Shown here in pieces: positions 38,001-50,000 of a DNA stretch of 64,000 nucleotides; the stretch's first letter is position 1, and the number at the start of each line of letters is the position of its first letter. The translations under genes and the position numbers were made by a program. The notes beneath the pieces were generated by a model, which saw only the letters and a list, made by a program, of their open reading frames with translations, was not told the origin of the DNA and made no database searches. Origin of the DNA: Tigriopus japonicus (Eukaryota; Arthropoda; Copepoda; Harpacticoida; Harpacticidae); assembly GCA_010645155.1 (NCBI GenBank), contig CM021320.1:8136270-8200269 (forward strand), given 5' to 3'.

Positions 38001-41000
38001 ACAAACCAAATGACTTTTAACACTCGCTTAATTGTAATGCTGTCTCAATGATCAAATCCCAAGATGTGTGGCTGCAAATGATTTCCCAAGACGTTTTAGT
38101 TGATCAATGTCTGTGAGTACAATCACTGATTGGAACTCATTTCGCCACCAACGATATTTTCTGATGATCGCACTTACTCTGGTGTGTTCACTTGTAGTGA
38201 TTGTTTCTGCTGTACAGTACGGTGTTCTCTAATTGTTTCCGCTTGAAACTTATTAGCAGAAAATGGCAATGTTTCAAAAGTAACTCCTCTGATACCGAAA
38301 AGCAAAATATTAAAAGGACTCTACGTATAAGAGTCCTTTAAGCGCAACCAGTGAAATAGAAAAGACGTGGAACCTTTGAGCTTTATTCCACAAAATATCT
38401 GTGTTTACGTGTCCAATATCCATTGAACACTAAGAAAATAGATCAAACTTTTGAGTCAGGGTACAGTTTTGGGAGGTGTATTAGCAAGGTGACCTCCTAG
38501 TCTTTATAGTGTGACCTCCAAATCAGCTGTTCCTTATAGGACCGTTTTTCATAATAGAGGTTGGTCCCTTCGTTTTGGTAAAGCCATTATGAATTAACTT
38601 TTGCCATGAAAAGAGTTTGGTAGGTGGGCAGTGTAATATTTTTTTATTTAACCCAGCAATTTATCAAAAATGTTTTTTTTTCTGTTTATGAAGTAAATTC
38701 GTCATAACGAGTCTTTAGGCAGCCCGTGGAGCCTTATTTATACTTACAACCAACTATAGCTATCCTTGGTCCGACATTTTCGGTTTTCATCAAGAGCTCT
38801 CCTGCTCCATCACTATTCTTTAGGTATGAGTCAAACCAGGATATTTCGGTTCCAGATCAGGGTTGGTTCAGCGACTACTTGGATCGGATCGGATTTATGG
38901 ATTTGGAATTTTGATTAGATCCGGATCCGAGAGAATGGCAAAGAAATTCATTTCAACGAAACTAGCTTAACTAGCATAGTTAAAAATCAGGGCTCATTTT
39001 GAAAATTCAAACACATTTCTTTCATCATAAATCTCTTTTGGAAGAAAATGTGAAAACTTTAAAAAGAATAAATGTTTTAGTACGACTCTCGGTCACGTCA
39101 AGGCGTATAAAACAATATGTATGATTATATACATGGCAAACTGACTTGTCCAAAAAAATAATGAGAAAATAACACTTCCTAAGTAAACCAAACTGGGAAC
39201 GGACTCCTCAACAGTCGGTTCCGACTCTGGCTTGTTTCCTAGGTTATCGGATCCGACCCACGACAAGTCGAACTCGACTCAATCTGAGCCGATACAGAGC
39301 CGAATCATTACCGATCCAAACCCATCCCTACTCTTTCTGCGTAACTTCACGACATATATTTCTTTATTTTCCCTCGTGACTCACTACTACCTTCATTTTT
39401 GGTTGGTACAATCTTCTGTGCTCAGATTAGATCCAAGAGAGCTGCCGGATGTCTCATTTAGACACACTGTGGGAAGAAGAGAAAAGAGAAAGAGGAGCCT
39501 CATTGTGACAGGTGGAACGACAAAATGTAGTATAGCGTACGAATCCCAAGTGAGAATCAATAACCTGTTTGCCGAGTTTCTCAATTGACCCAATAGCAAA
39601 TAGTTGATTCAGGCACGTTAGCAAACACAAGAGATTTTTAACAACTGATGCTATCGTTTATTTCACATTTACTATGAAAATCTTATGTTCCTGATTGCAG
39701 GAAAAGCGTACTTTAACCCTGTGAAAGCATGCTTAGTTAAACAAATTAGTCACATAGTTTAATAGTATCGTATGCGAGGATGAAGCAATATTCTTTAGTG
39801 ATGTGTCAACCTCATGAGGGGTTTTATGAAACTGATTATGCAACAAAGAATTGTCAATCACTTTTCCTTCTATTTGAAACGGCTTTCTTTTCATCTCATT
39901 TGGTTGTTCAGAATGTGTTTTTTCGTTTATTTAAATGGGATTCGGGTCATTGAAAATAATCTCACATGACATTTTCGGACTGGAAACGAATGGTTTTAGG
40001 TGTCCAAGTATTGTGTAGTCGATGACGGTATGCTTTGAGCCCTTCTACATGGCAAAAAAATTAGGGTTGCTAATTTCGATATTTGGTGACAGGGATGAGA
40101 ATTGTTTATTCTTTGACTTGAGAAGCATCTATTTAAACACACAAATTTAGGGCACATAAAAGGTGAGCGTCAAATCACAATTCAAGCATCCTTCAACCCT
40201 TGATTTAAGTGTATCAGGAAATTTCGTTCCTGATTTCTCAAGGTATATTTTTGGTACAATCCGACACATGAAAGAGAGACCAAAACAGGCCTGAAGTATT
40301 GACTAATGAGTGGTATTGATATAAGCATGCTTTAAGTTTTCTTCTGCAATTAGAAATGATACGGACTCCTGCTTGAATAGTGCAGTCCATATTTGTCTCT
40401 CTGCAAATCACTTAAATTTTCACTAATGCTCAAGCTGATCAAACGTCTTTTTTTAACTTTGAGTCAGCTAGCTCTCTTTGAACTTGTTCAATTTTCCACG
40501 AATAACTAACCTACTTATGTGTTAACTAAAATCTTTCTAGACTAATAACTAGTAAATACTGGAAATCTTCAGGTGTCTTATTTTTCTGTATCTTTAGTGA
40601 AGATTTAAGCTCCCGAGTGGGGCTGTCTTCATGTATTTTAGATTATTTTTATAAGACAAAGTTTCACAAACGCATTTACGTTTTTAACTAGAATTATATC
40701 AAAACCAGAACACTTGGCAACAAAAAACGTATATATGGGGGTTTCCACGTACCAAGGCTTTTTTAGCCTGTCTGTTGAACTAATCCTAGAAGGTGTTACA
40801 CGATGAAACTTGATTTAATGGCTAGTAAAGCTTAAAAGCCACGACTGGGAGGATTGAGGGGCCCAATTTAATGTGAAAAGAAACCAAAGTTGACGAGGAG
40901 GTTATTAAATATTAGTTTGAGTGTCCGACAGCCCCGTGGGCCATTCGCTATATCTAATATCTGCTGATTCATCCCTATCCCCAAATTTTCACCATTAGTT

Positions 41001-44000
41001 TGTTCTGACGACATTGGGTCCCACAATCCTCGCAGTAGGTGCCTTTATAATCTTCTCATTGAATGATGAGAAAATTCTTGTTTCAAAGTTTTCCAAAAAT
41101 GTAATTTCAAAACCAGATCAACTTGGGTGAATATACAAAAGTGTGTGAAACCAATACGGCCTTAGTCCTCGGTTTTTTTAAATATTTCCACTATTTATTG
41201 CCAAGCATTCAAGTTTGCTTTTAGGGGAAATGAGTTTTCAACCACTTGTAAATCAATAGTGCGTCTCTGGATATGAATATGTGGTCTGATAGAAAGAAAA
41301 ATACGTCAGAAATCAAATTGAAATGCCAACAAGCTGGTTATGATTATTTTTAGCCTCTCTCAATCTGTACAGTATCATCTTCAAATCAGTGAGTAAACAG
41401 TGATAAAGATTAAGTTCAAATTGTCTCTAAGACAGTCAAAAATGATTCAGAATTTTGTTTTAGATTTAAGACTTTTGAAATGGTCGTTTTTATGAATGGA
41501 CAGTCTCCCATGATCTTGAATACTTCCAACTTTCTAGGTTTCATCTTGTCCACAATCTCCAATGTACAGTAATTCGTCATTTCAATCTCAATGGAATCGC
41601 GTTCAACAAACTAGACGTGTGAAAGTACTCGATAAAGAATGCCGCGTGTTAAGCGGTCACAGTTTTTATTTAATCAAACAAAATATATCCTTGTTCACAA
41701 TATTTTCATGATTCTTATTTGACATTCGTTTTTCAGGAGGGGGATATTTTTTCTCTTGGAGATACAAGTTTAATGATGAACCAGTTTTGCATGCCAGCGT
41801 TGCTTGTTCCTCTGATACTGACACTTTTGAACCCACTCTTGGCCTCGCGCTCTTTGACTTCGTGGTCACGGCCTTTTTTCTGTTTGCAAACTTCTAACAC
41901 AACACATTGGAGGCCAGTTCTGAGCGCGGAGCCGAATGTCGTCTCGACCAAACTTTTTCACACACAATCCGATGGTTGGTTGGTTGGTTGGTTCACTTGG
42001 ATGGAGCTTTAGAAGTTCCTAAACGTCAGGGTTGATTCGTGATTATCGTCATGAGATCCTTCCACAAATTGGGCCGCGTCCTCTTGTATCACATCATAGA
42101 AGAGACGCACGGTCTCTTGGAACACTCGACGAGTTTTGCCCGTGGAAAAAATGTTGGCACTTGTCATAGCCTCATCCAAAGGCGTTCTCTGGGCCTGATC
42201 CACCACATCGTATCGGAGTAGGCGTGTCTCGTTCATCACAGAGTGTTTCAAGTTAAGCAGGAGCTCTAAAGTGTCCGAGCACGAGTCCCCTTGTCGAGCC
42301 AAAAGATGGAGGAGAGTCTGTCCGTGAGCATTCTGCTCATTCAGATCCTGATCCATGGCCTGATAAAGTCGCACTAGATAATGGGTCACGGCGCGTTTGT
42401 TGGTGATGCCCGCAATGGCCAGAGCATTCAGTCCAGTGGTGTTTCTGACAAAGAGCAAACTCGGATCGTTCTCCACGTAGAGTCTGATAAAGGCCAGAAT
42501 CTGTCCGGATAGCAACTCTTCGGACTCTTTGTCCTTGGGGGTTCTTGTGCAGAGCTGCATTAACACCGTGTCCCCATTAGGCGAGGCCGAGCACGAGAGA
42601 ACATTCGCGTGTCGCTTGGAGAGACTATGACTCTTGTCGTAAATGGAAATTGCCGCAGAATGACCGCCCGTCTGTCGAATGAGTTCATGTTGCAACTTCT
42701 CCAACTCGGACTTGGGCGCGTGTAGGCGGGAATAAAGGGCATTTGAAGACATATATTGAGGTAGATTGGTGATAGATTCATCATCCTCCGCTGAGGTCTT
42801 GACTTTCTTTAGCGTGGGCGTGACAGTGGCGTAAGATGAAGACCCACTATTGCCTCCATTACTAGCACAAGTCTGACAGCTCGGCAAAAGGCCGCACTTG
42901 ACCTCCAAGCAATTACACATTGCCTCTCTTGACGGAGCTTCACTCCGGAAGAAAGAGGGAATCAAGTTCAGTCCAATAATGGGCTGCTCCTCCTCCTCTT
43001 CTTCCTCACCCTCTACGTCAGAGTCCTTTTCACCATGGGTTCTTCTTCTATCATCCATTTTCTCTGACATGAGGTTATGCTCCCTAGCTTCTCTGAGGGA
43101 TGAAAACAATTCGATTGAAGGAGAAAAATGAGCAGCACTGTGATGATGTGGATTTGGATAGCGATGCCGAAGTTGCAAGTGTTGGCTCAAGGCTGAATTC
43201 CTGGCATTGGAACCATGATTGGCACACTTGGCTGTGTAGATGAGTTCGTCATTCAGACACGAGTTCTCGGCCATGACTCACACTGGGATCGATTCTTGTT
43301 GCCTGTACGATATAGCTCTTTTCATAAATTAGTAGTATGAGCTATCTCGTTCACCATAGCAAAGTTTCACTCTGGAGCGTTATGAAGTCACTTCTACTGT
43401 ATGTTTCGCAGTGGGAACGTTTTGCACGACTGTGTACAAGACCCGACGAAGGCGGACTATTTTTCCTCTCTATCAGGAAAACTCCACGGCAACCTCCTTC
43501 TCTTCGTAGCGAACAAGGAAAACTGAAGGGAAATAATAGTTAGAGGGAAAGAGCGAGAGATAGACACTGAGAGAGAGAGAAGCTCAGTCCCCGGCTCCGT
43601 GTTCAATCCCAGAGACCGTCAGAAACAGGCAACCGAAGCGTCCAAAATTACGTGTGCTTGCGGGACCGAGAGAGAACTTTTGGTCGGGCCTGTACTGCTA
43701 CTCTACCCACATGCTGCTACTCTCATGTGTGACTCCTCTGTAGATTTGCTCCAATGAATATGAAGGGTCTCAAGTAGATGTGTTTATAGCAGGGTTTCAT
43801 TTGATATTGAGATGGGTACACTTTGTTGTAGTAGTGAAAATAGCCCCAAATCCATAGGGGAATAGAATGATCACTATTTGTTCAGGTGTGAGCACGACAA
43901 TTTTTTGTCTCACTCTGTGGATGTCAGCTGTTGTCACGCAGCCTCCAAAGGTAAAGGGATGGAATTGAGGGCAAGTTCAATGCTTCTCTGCAAGGGCTAC

Positions 44001-47000
44001 TCTACAATGCTCACACATGGTGCTGGCTTGAAGGAAGCTTTGCTTGGCACTGGTCTCTATAATGTTTGGTCATGTTGACTTGAGAGTACATCAACTAAAA
44101 CACTGGAATCGAAGCATGGCATCACAAAGTACACATTTAAGAAGAACAAAACCCAATAAATAGTTTCAAGTGAAGCAACCAATAATGTTTTTCACTTCTT
44201 TGAAGAAGAAAAGTTTACTGTTAATATTGAGTGGAGAAACCATTCCTTGGAAATAATCATCCATAGCCTTAATTACATATCTTGTTATGCCCATCAGGGT
44301 ATATCACGATTTAATTTTTAACTCAATTTCTGTTGGATTTTTTGGTCACAGAACATCAAGTATCTGGTGGCACCGAAGATAAGCTTAATATTTTTTGGTG
44401 CAACTCTATCATTGTTGCTACTCTATCATTTAAGTATATAAGGTGGCTTGGTTCTTAACGTTGATTTTGACTATGAAACTAGCCTTTTCCAAAAAAATTA
44501 ACGGAACAAACTATTTTCCCACATATTTTGTAAAATTTTCCTCATTTTATAATTTTGGACAAAAATGAAAGATTTTGGTAATTACATTATAAAATATAAA
44601 TTACAACTAACTGATGACCAGGGCCACCAGGAAAATGTAAATTACATGTTACATTGTAATTGTAAATCACATTTTGTCCAGAATTACAAAAATGTGAGAA
44701 AATGGCTTGTTGCGTTGAAAATTTTCCGGAAAAGGTTAGGTGTTTCAGTCAAAATCAAAAGTAAGAAGCAATCCGACATTATATATTATAGTTGCAACAA
44801 AAATATTAGCCTTATCATCGGGGTCACCAGATACTTGTACTAGGTGGGGTGAAAAGTAACCTCCTTGACCGACAAAATGCAATACTACTGCAAAATATGC
44901 TTATATTGCCTTGTAGTTCATTCATATTTAGGCATTCATTTCAAATTTCAATGGAGTATTGCCCTTCATTTTGCTTTGACAGCTCATTATTGTTGACGTG
45001 TTTGACATCATGTCGAAAATGGCTCAAAACGGTTTTTGATTTGTCTTGAAACATTATTTTTTACTAAGTAAAATGGCGAAGGAAGCAAAAGAAAAGTTTG
45101 ATAAATGTAATGAGAGATATGCTCCGTCAGAGCATACCATTAAATATTAGTTCAGCCACTTTTGTGGTCTCCAAAACTTCACTACCGATCAAAGACGTTG
45201 TCGAAGGCTCTCTGAAAAAATCATTGATGAAAATGACAAAAAGTTCAGGATAGTCTTAATGTTAGGTACCAGCTCAGGCACCTTCACTTTCCGGTCAGCC
45301 AGCCCCATTTCATGAACTTTTTGACGTTTTCATCCGTAAAATCATCAGATTGATTTTCAACATGATGCCTAACACGTCAACATCAATGAGCTGTCAAAAC
45401 AAAATGAAGGGCATTAAACCATTGAAATTTGACATGAATGTCTAAATATGAATGAACCACAAGGTACTATATGCATATTTTGCAGTAGCATTGCATTTTG
45501 TCGGTCAAGGAGTTTACTTTTCACCCCAACTAGTAAACTATAACTTGCATTTGTAATCACAAAAATGGGAACATTTCAAGAAAAATCCGGGGATTGCTTG
45601 TTCCCTTCAGAATGATGCGGTAAAAGAATGGCAATATCAAAACAGGAAAAAAGCAGAGAGAATATAATACAGTTGAAACAATATGTATATTGTTTTTCAG
45701 CTAATCCTATTGCAATTAATGAGAAAAGTGCCAGTAACATTACCAAAACATCTGATTTCGTTCCATTATTTCTCAAAATAATTACAAAGAAAAAGACACT
45801 TTTTTTCAATTTTTTAACCAAAATTTGGTGGCCCTGCTGATGACCTTGCTCATCCCTAAGAATGGATTTTTATCTGGGAAAAAAGGGCAGAAAAAGCTTA
45901 GCCTTTTATTTACTAGTTGATGGAATAGTTGAAAAATGCCGAGATTGTGGGGAAATCAGTTCGAATAATTGGTAAAATCAGTGAAAACTTTGCCCCAACA
46001 TTATTTAGCGGGATAATTTGAACAACTGATACTATAGTTTTTTAAAAGACGATCAGAATCTAATAAGCATGGGAAAGCTCAAGACTCCAAATGGAAACCA
46101 GATTTGGGGTATTTTCTCCATCATTGATAAAAATAAAATATAGGTTGAAAAAGTCTCAAAGTTGAAAAATAGAGAGGAAAGTATTAATCGAAAAAATACA
46201 AAGGTTTAGAAAAATGTACAAAATATTTGGAAAAATCATGAAAACGTGAAAAACAAAATGCTGAAACCAGGAAAAGAGTTCCGCATTGAAAGTTTTACTT
46301 GGAACTACATTTTTCCGTCCCTCCACATCAATTAATAGATAGATAACTAGCTTATAGGTTAACATCTTGAGAATTGTGTAATATCTGAAAATTCACAGGC
46401 AATAATGGGTTAGTATCTCCATTTTCAAGCCATTTGTTTCAGATAGTAAATAGTTGACTACGTGTACAGGTGAAACATACAAAAAAAACTTACGGAATGT
46501 TTCTTGTCGCCATTACTTTAGTCTTCCTTGTGAATGGAAACAAAGAGGGGGCGCATGGAATCGACAGGGAGAGGAACCTAGGGAAATCTCCTTTTTTCAA
46601 GCTCCGAGTGGACTGCCTGTTCGTCTTTGCCTTCTAAAGCATTCTCATTGGCCAATCCATTCAGGGTTTGAACAGGCCTAATGCGGATCTAGCGAGCTGC
46701 GCCAGTACATTATTAACACACTTGCCCGAGCAAAAGGCCTATTTCAGTCTTATGAGCCGTTGCGAACAGAGCTGGCTTGCTTGCGTGTTTGGCCTTAGTT
46801 TTCGACTCGGAACGATGGCTCAGTAAAAGGAATGTATGATAGAGAGGGAACATCTTTGGTCTCAGGACAAACAGACATTTGCGGTGTAGCAATAAAACTA
46901 AAATTGCCAATGAATCGCAATTTAAAATGTCCTTGTTGTAGTCAGTTTCATACTTTCAAGTTTGGTAAAGGTTGCCGTGGGTTGAAAATTTGAATATACT

Positions 47001-50000
47001 ACAAGTTTTTAACTATTTATTACAGGTATTTAGCATCATTTTAATAGCATTGATAGATGCTATTAAAAGGCTATTAAAAAAAATAATAAATGAAAGAGGT
47101 GGCAATCCTCCACAGTCCTTTTTTACTTTGTGGTGTTGAGCAACTCTAGAATTGGATTTTCCTGTCATCAGATCAATTGGCGTGAAAAGTCTCCGTATCA
47201 GTTCAAACATACGGTTTGGATCGTCTTTCTGGAACTTCAAATCAAACAGAAGGTCCTTTTCAATTCAGAAGTCTCTTTTTGGAGGACAACCCTCTTAAAA
47301 TTCTTGTGTCCAACAACGTGCCTGATCAAGATTCGACAGAATCTAATTCCATTTGGTGGCACTCATAGAATTGGCCACTCACACTCAACCGCGCGAAATA
47401 AGCGATATTTTTAGCATGAATGAGGCGTATCTTTCTACATTCAACTTTGACGAAAATACCCACGCTCATGAAGCACACACTGGAAGCCAGCATGCTGGCA
47501 TTTGAACGGAATCGGGCCACACCGTGCCTCAGCAGGAGCATTTGTACTTTCAGATCAGATTCGCGCACAGTACGGTACAGTGTTGGCCCTTGTATTTGGA
47601 TGCAGTTGTGAACTGACTTCAAAAGTGAACTCTGGCTCAAAAATGCCCGATGCCTTCAGGAAAGGGCTGCTATGATGCCGAGGTACAAACAAACAAGAGG
47701 GGATGCGGATGATAACAAACAACAACCTTGAAGGAGCTATTACTTCTCCTAACTCTGGCGCTCACAGCTTTATAACAAGCAGGCAATTGGCTTTTAAATA
47801 ATGCGATTCAAACCTGTTTCACTGGGTTGGGCTGATTATTTATCCTTATCAATTCAAAGTTAGGGTCAATATACTTAAATATATTCAGCACAAAAATATC
47901 TTTACCAGCAAAGTTTTTGGGACTATCTTAATATGCGCCGTATTGCTTAAATACAAAGTTATACAACCTTACGCGGAAAATTGCTTCTCAGATTGATTTA
48001 CAATGTTATGAAAGTACAAAAACTTCAGGCAACAAAAAATTCCGATTGAATCTTTAGACCTATTGGATTATTTCCTTTGAAATACCGTTCTTGTACGTGC
48101 ACATCTAATTCAAGGAACAAAATGTCGAAACCAGTACTCATAAATCGCAGTCGCAAAATACATATGATGTGAAAAAACCAAGTCATGGATATCTAGATTG
48201 TTTCCAATACTGAAGCATTGACGACTAAGCTCAGAATACATCACAAAATATTGAAGAGATGGAATAGTTCACCAACCGGTTTGTGCTAGTCCTAACCAAT
48301 CAAGATATCGGGTGGTCGGTCGAATTTCATTTTCTAAATACACATGCAATCCAACTGAATCAACGTGTGGTTGATCGGATTCAGCAAACCAATACGCTCT
48401 CAAATCCGGGTTCAAATTCAACAAAGGGCTCTAATAATGTGTATAGATAAATGTAACGTAATTGCTTGGGAAAAAATGAAAGTCTAAACCCACGGCAGTA
48501 CTCAAGGAAACTTTTTTCTATCCCATAGGTCAAGTGGTGGGACATTCGCAAATTCAAAGAACCTACTGAGGTCCTGGTGTTGGATCCAGGAAAAGATGGG
48601 AAACCCAGAAATGAGCGAGCTCATGGAGCCTCGTGTCTGGAGTTTGAGCCATCCATTCCGACCAAGTTTATGGTGGGCACAGACCGAGGTAACTCATTCT
48701 AGACTTGATTTTCCTTTTTCATTTGAGATTGCACACATTTTCAGTCCTGGAACATTGCTTTTTGAGTCATGTCAGGGTTTCCTCTATCAGTTCATAGTGA
48801 GTAGTGTCAGTACTTTGGCATTTGAGTCAGCCAAGCTTTTGCGCTGTGAGCGAGGTCTGAGAAGTTAAAAGAGAGGGAGGATTGCCTGAAATTCGTATGT
48901 TTGCCAATGAGAGACCCTTAGTACGCAAGAACACAGAGAAACGTTTAGCAATAACATTGGCATCTAGAACAGGGATGTGTATTTGGCCACTTTCAGCTGA
49001 TTCGGTAAGAAATTAGGAGGAAAAGCCAAGGAGAATTGCGGAATCTCACTCATGATCATGCAAGATAAAGATGCAGTAGGTCAAATTTAAAAAAATACAC
49101 ATCTCTAAGTACAAAACCTCAGGCTGCATTTTCCTGTCTCGACGTTAAAAAAGATTGAAATTGGAGTTAGATGATATTGGCTTTGCGGTCGTTTTTCATT
49201 ATTGCCAGGTATGTTTTCGCTGACGGATGGAGAAGTAAGTAAACCTGGATCGTTTGTTTGTATACTTGGTGGTTTCTTACGCAGGTTTATTTGGATAATA
49301 ATGAATGACCGATTCACAAGAAAAAAATACAAATTAAAGCCTTTCCAGCTCCTCTCATTGGGTCTTTCCCACACTCATGAAATATATAACATGTACGTAG
49401 AACCGCGTTCTCAAAATTGAACAATAATACAATATGGCACTAACAGTAACCGGAGACAATACGAAATGCAATAACTTCATTACAATCAATTACATGAAAT
49501 AGTAACTTTTTTGGCTTTTGTCAATGCGGGTGTCGAGATTGTACCTGTAAACTCTTTAAATCACAACCTATGAAGTATAAAATTTGTAAAACCGCCAAGC
49601 CTTATAACAGAAAAAATATTGTTCTGCGGTGTCTAATGGGTATTAGAAATTCGAAAACAAGCAAATATTTTGTGTCAGGGTGTAATTTTGGGTTTGTATT
49701 CTATTTTGACCTCGTAACCATCACTAATGAAACTTTCCAATAAGGTGCTATAAAGATGTCAATAAAGAAATATTAATTAATTATTATGCTCAAGTTAACG
49801 TCACCGAATTTTCAATAAAGGTTTTACTACCGTAGGAACCACTAGAGCCATCCTTGAGTACTCACGGTGTTACTTTGAGTGGGAGAAGTCATTATGACGT
49901 TCACGATTCAAAACGTGGTGTGTACACACAAGAAAGAGACCCGGTCTATGTAGTAACTTCTTTCGCTTTTTATGCAAGTTTTATCAGTATTTGGTGTTTC

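Larger units (their letters stand above)
33826..48528 (+). other. DNAI2 intron 6 (14.7 kb) hosting an antisense gene
   Basis: Phase 0 intron. It contains the IkB-like gene (minus strand), a hAT element with nested mariner-like element, and a candidate hAT at 38821. The stretches 34060-38820, 39331-40848 and 45845-48528 hold no supported exon. Minor items: repeated GAAGCTTCAAAAAARCCAAA at about 34740 and 34971, and a small hairpin TAAAAGGACTCT/AGAGTCCTTTAA near 38311-38341. Confidence 0.85.

Noticed and set aside
49209..49234. Possible extra DNAI2 exon reading GMFSLTDGE between acceptor ATTGCCAG and donor GTAAGT
   Set aside because: Its length leaves the wrong phase for both exon 8 and exon 9, and exon 7 joins exon 8 directly with full family alignment.
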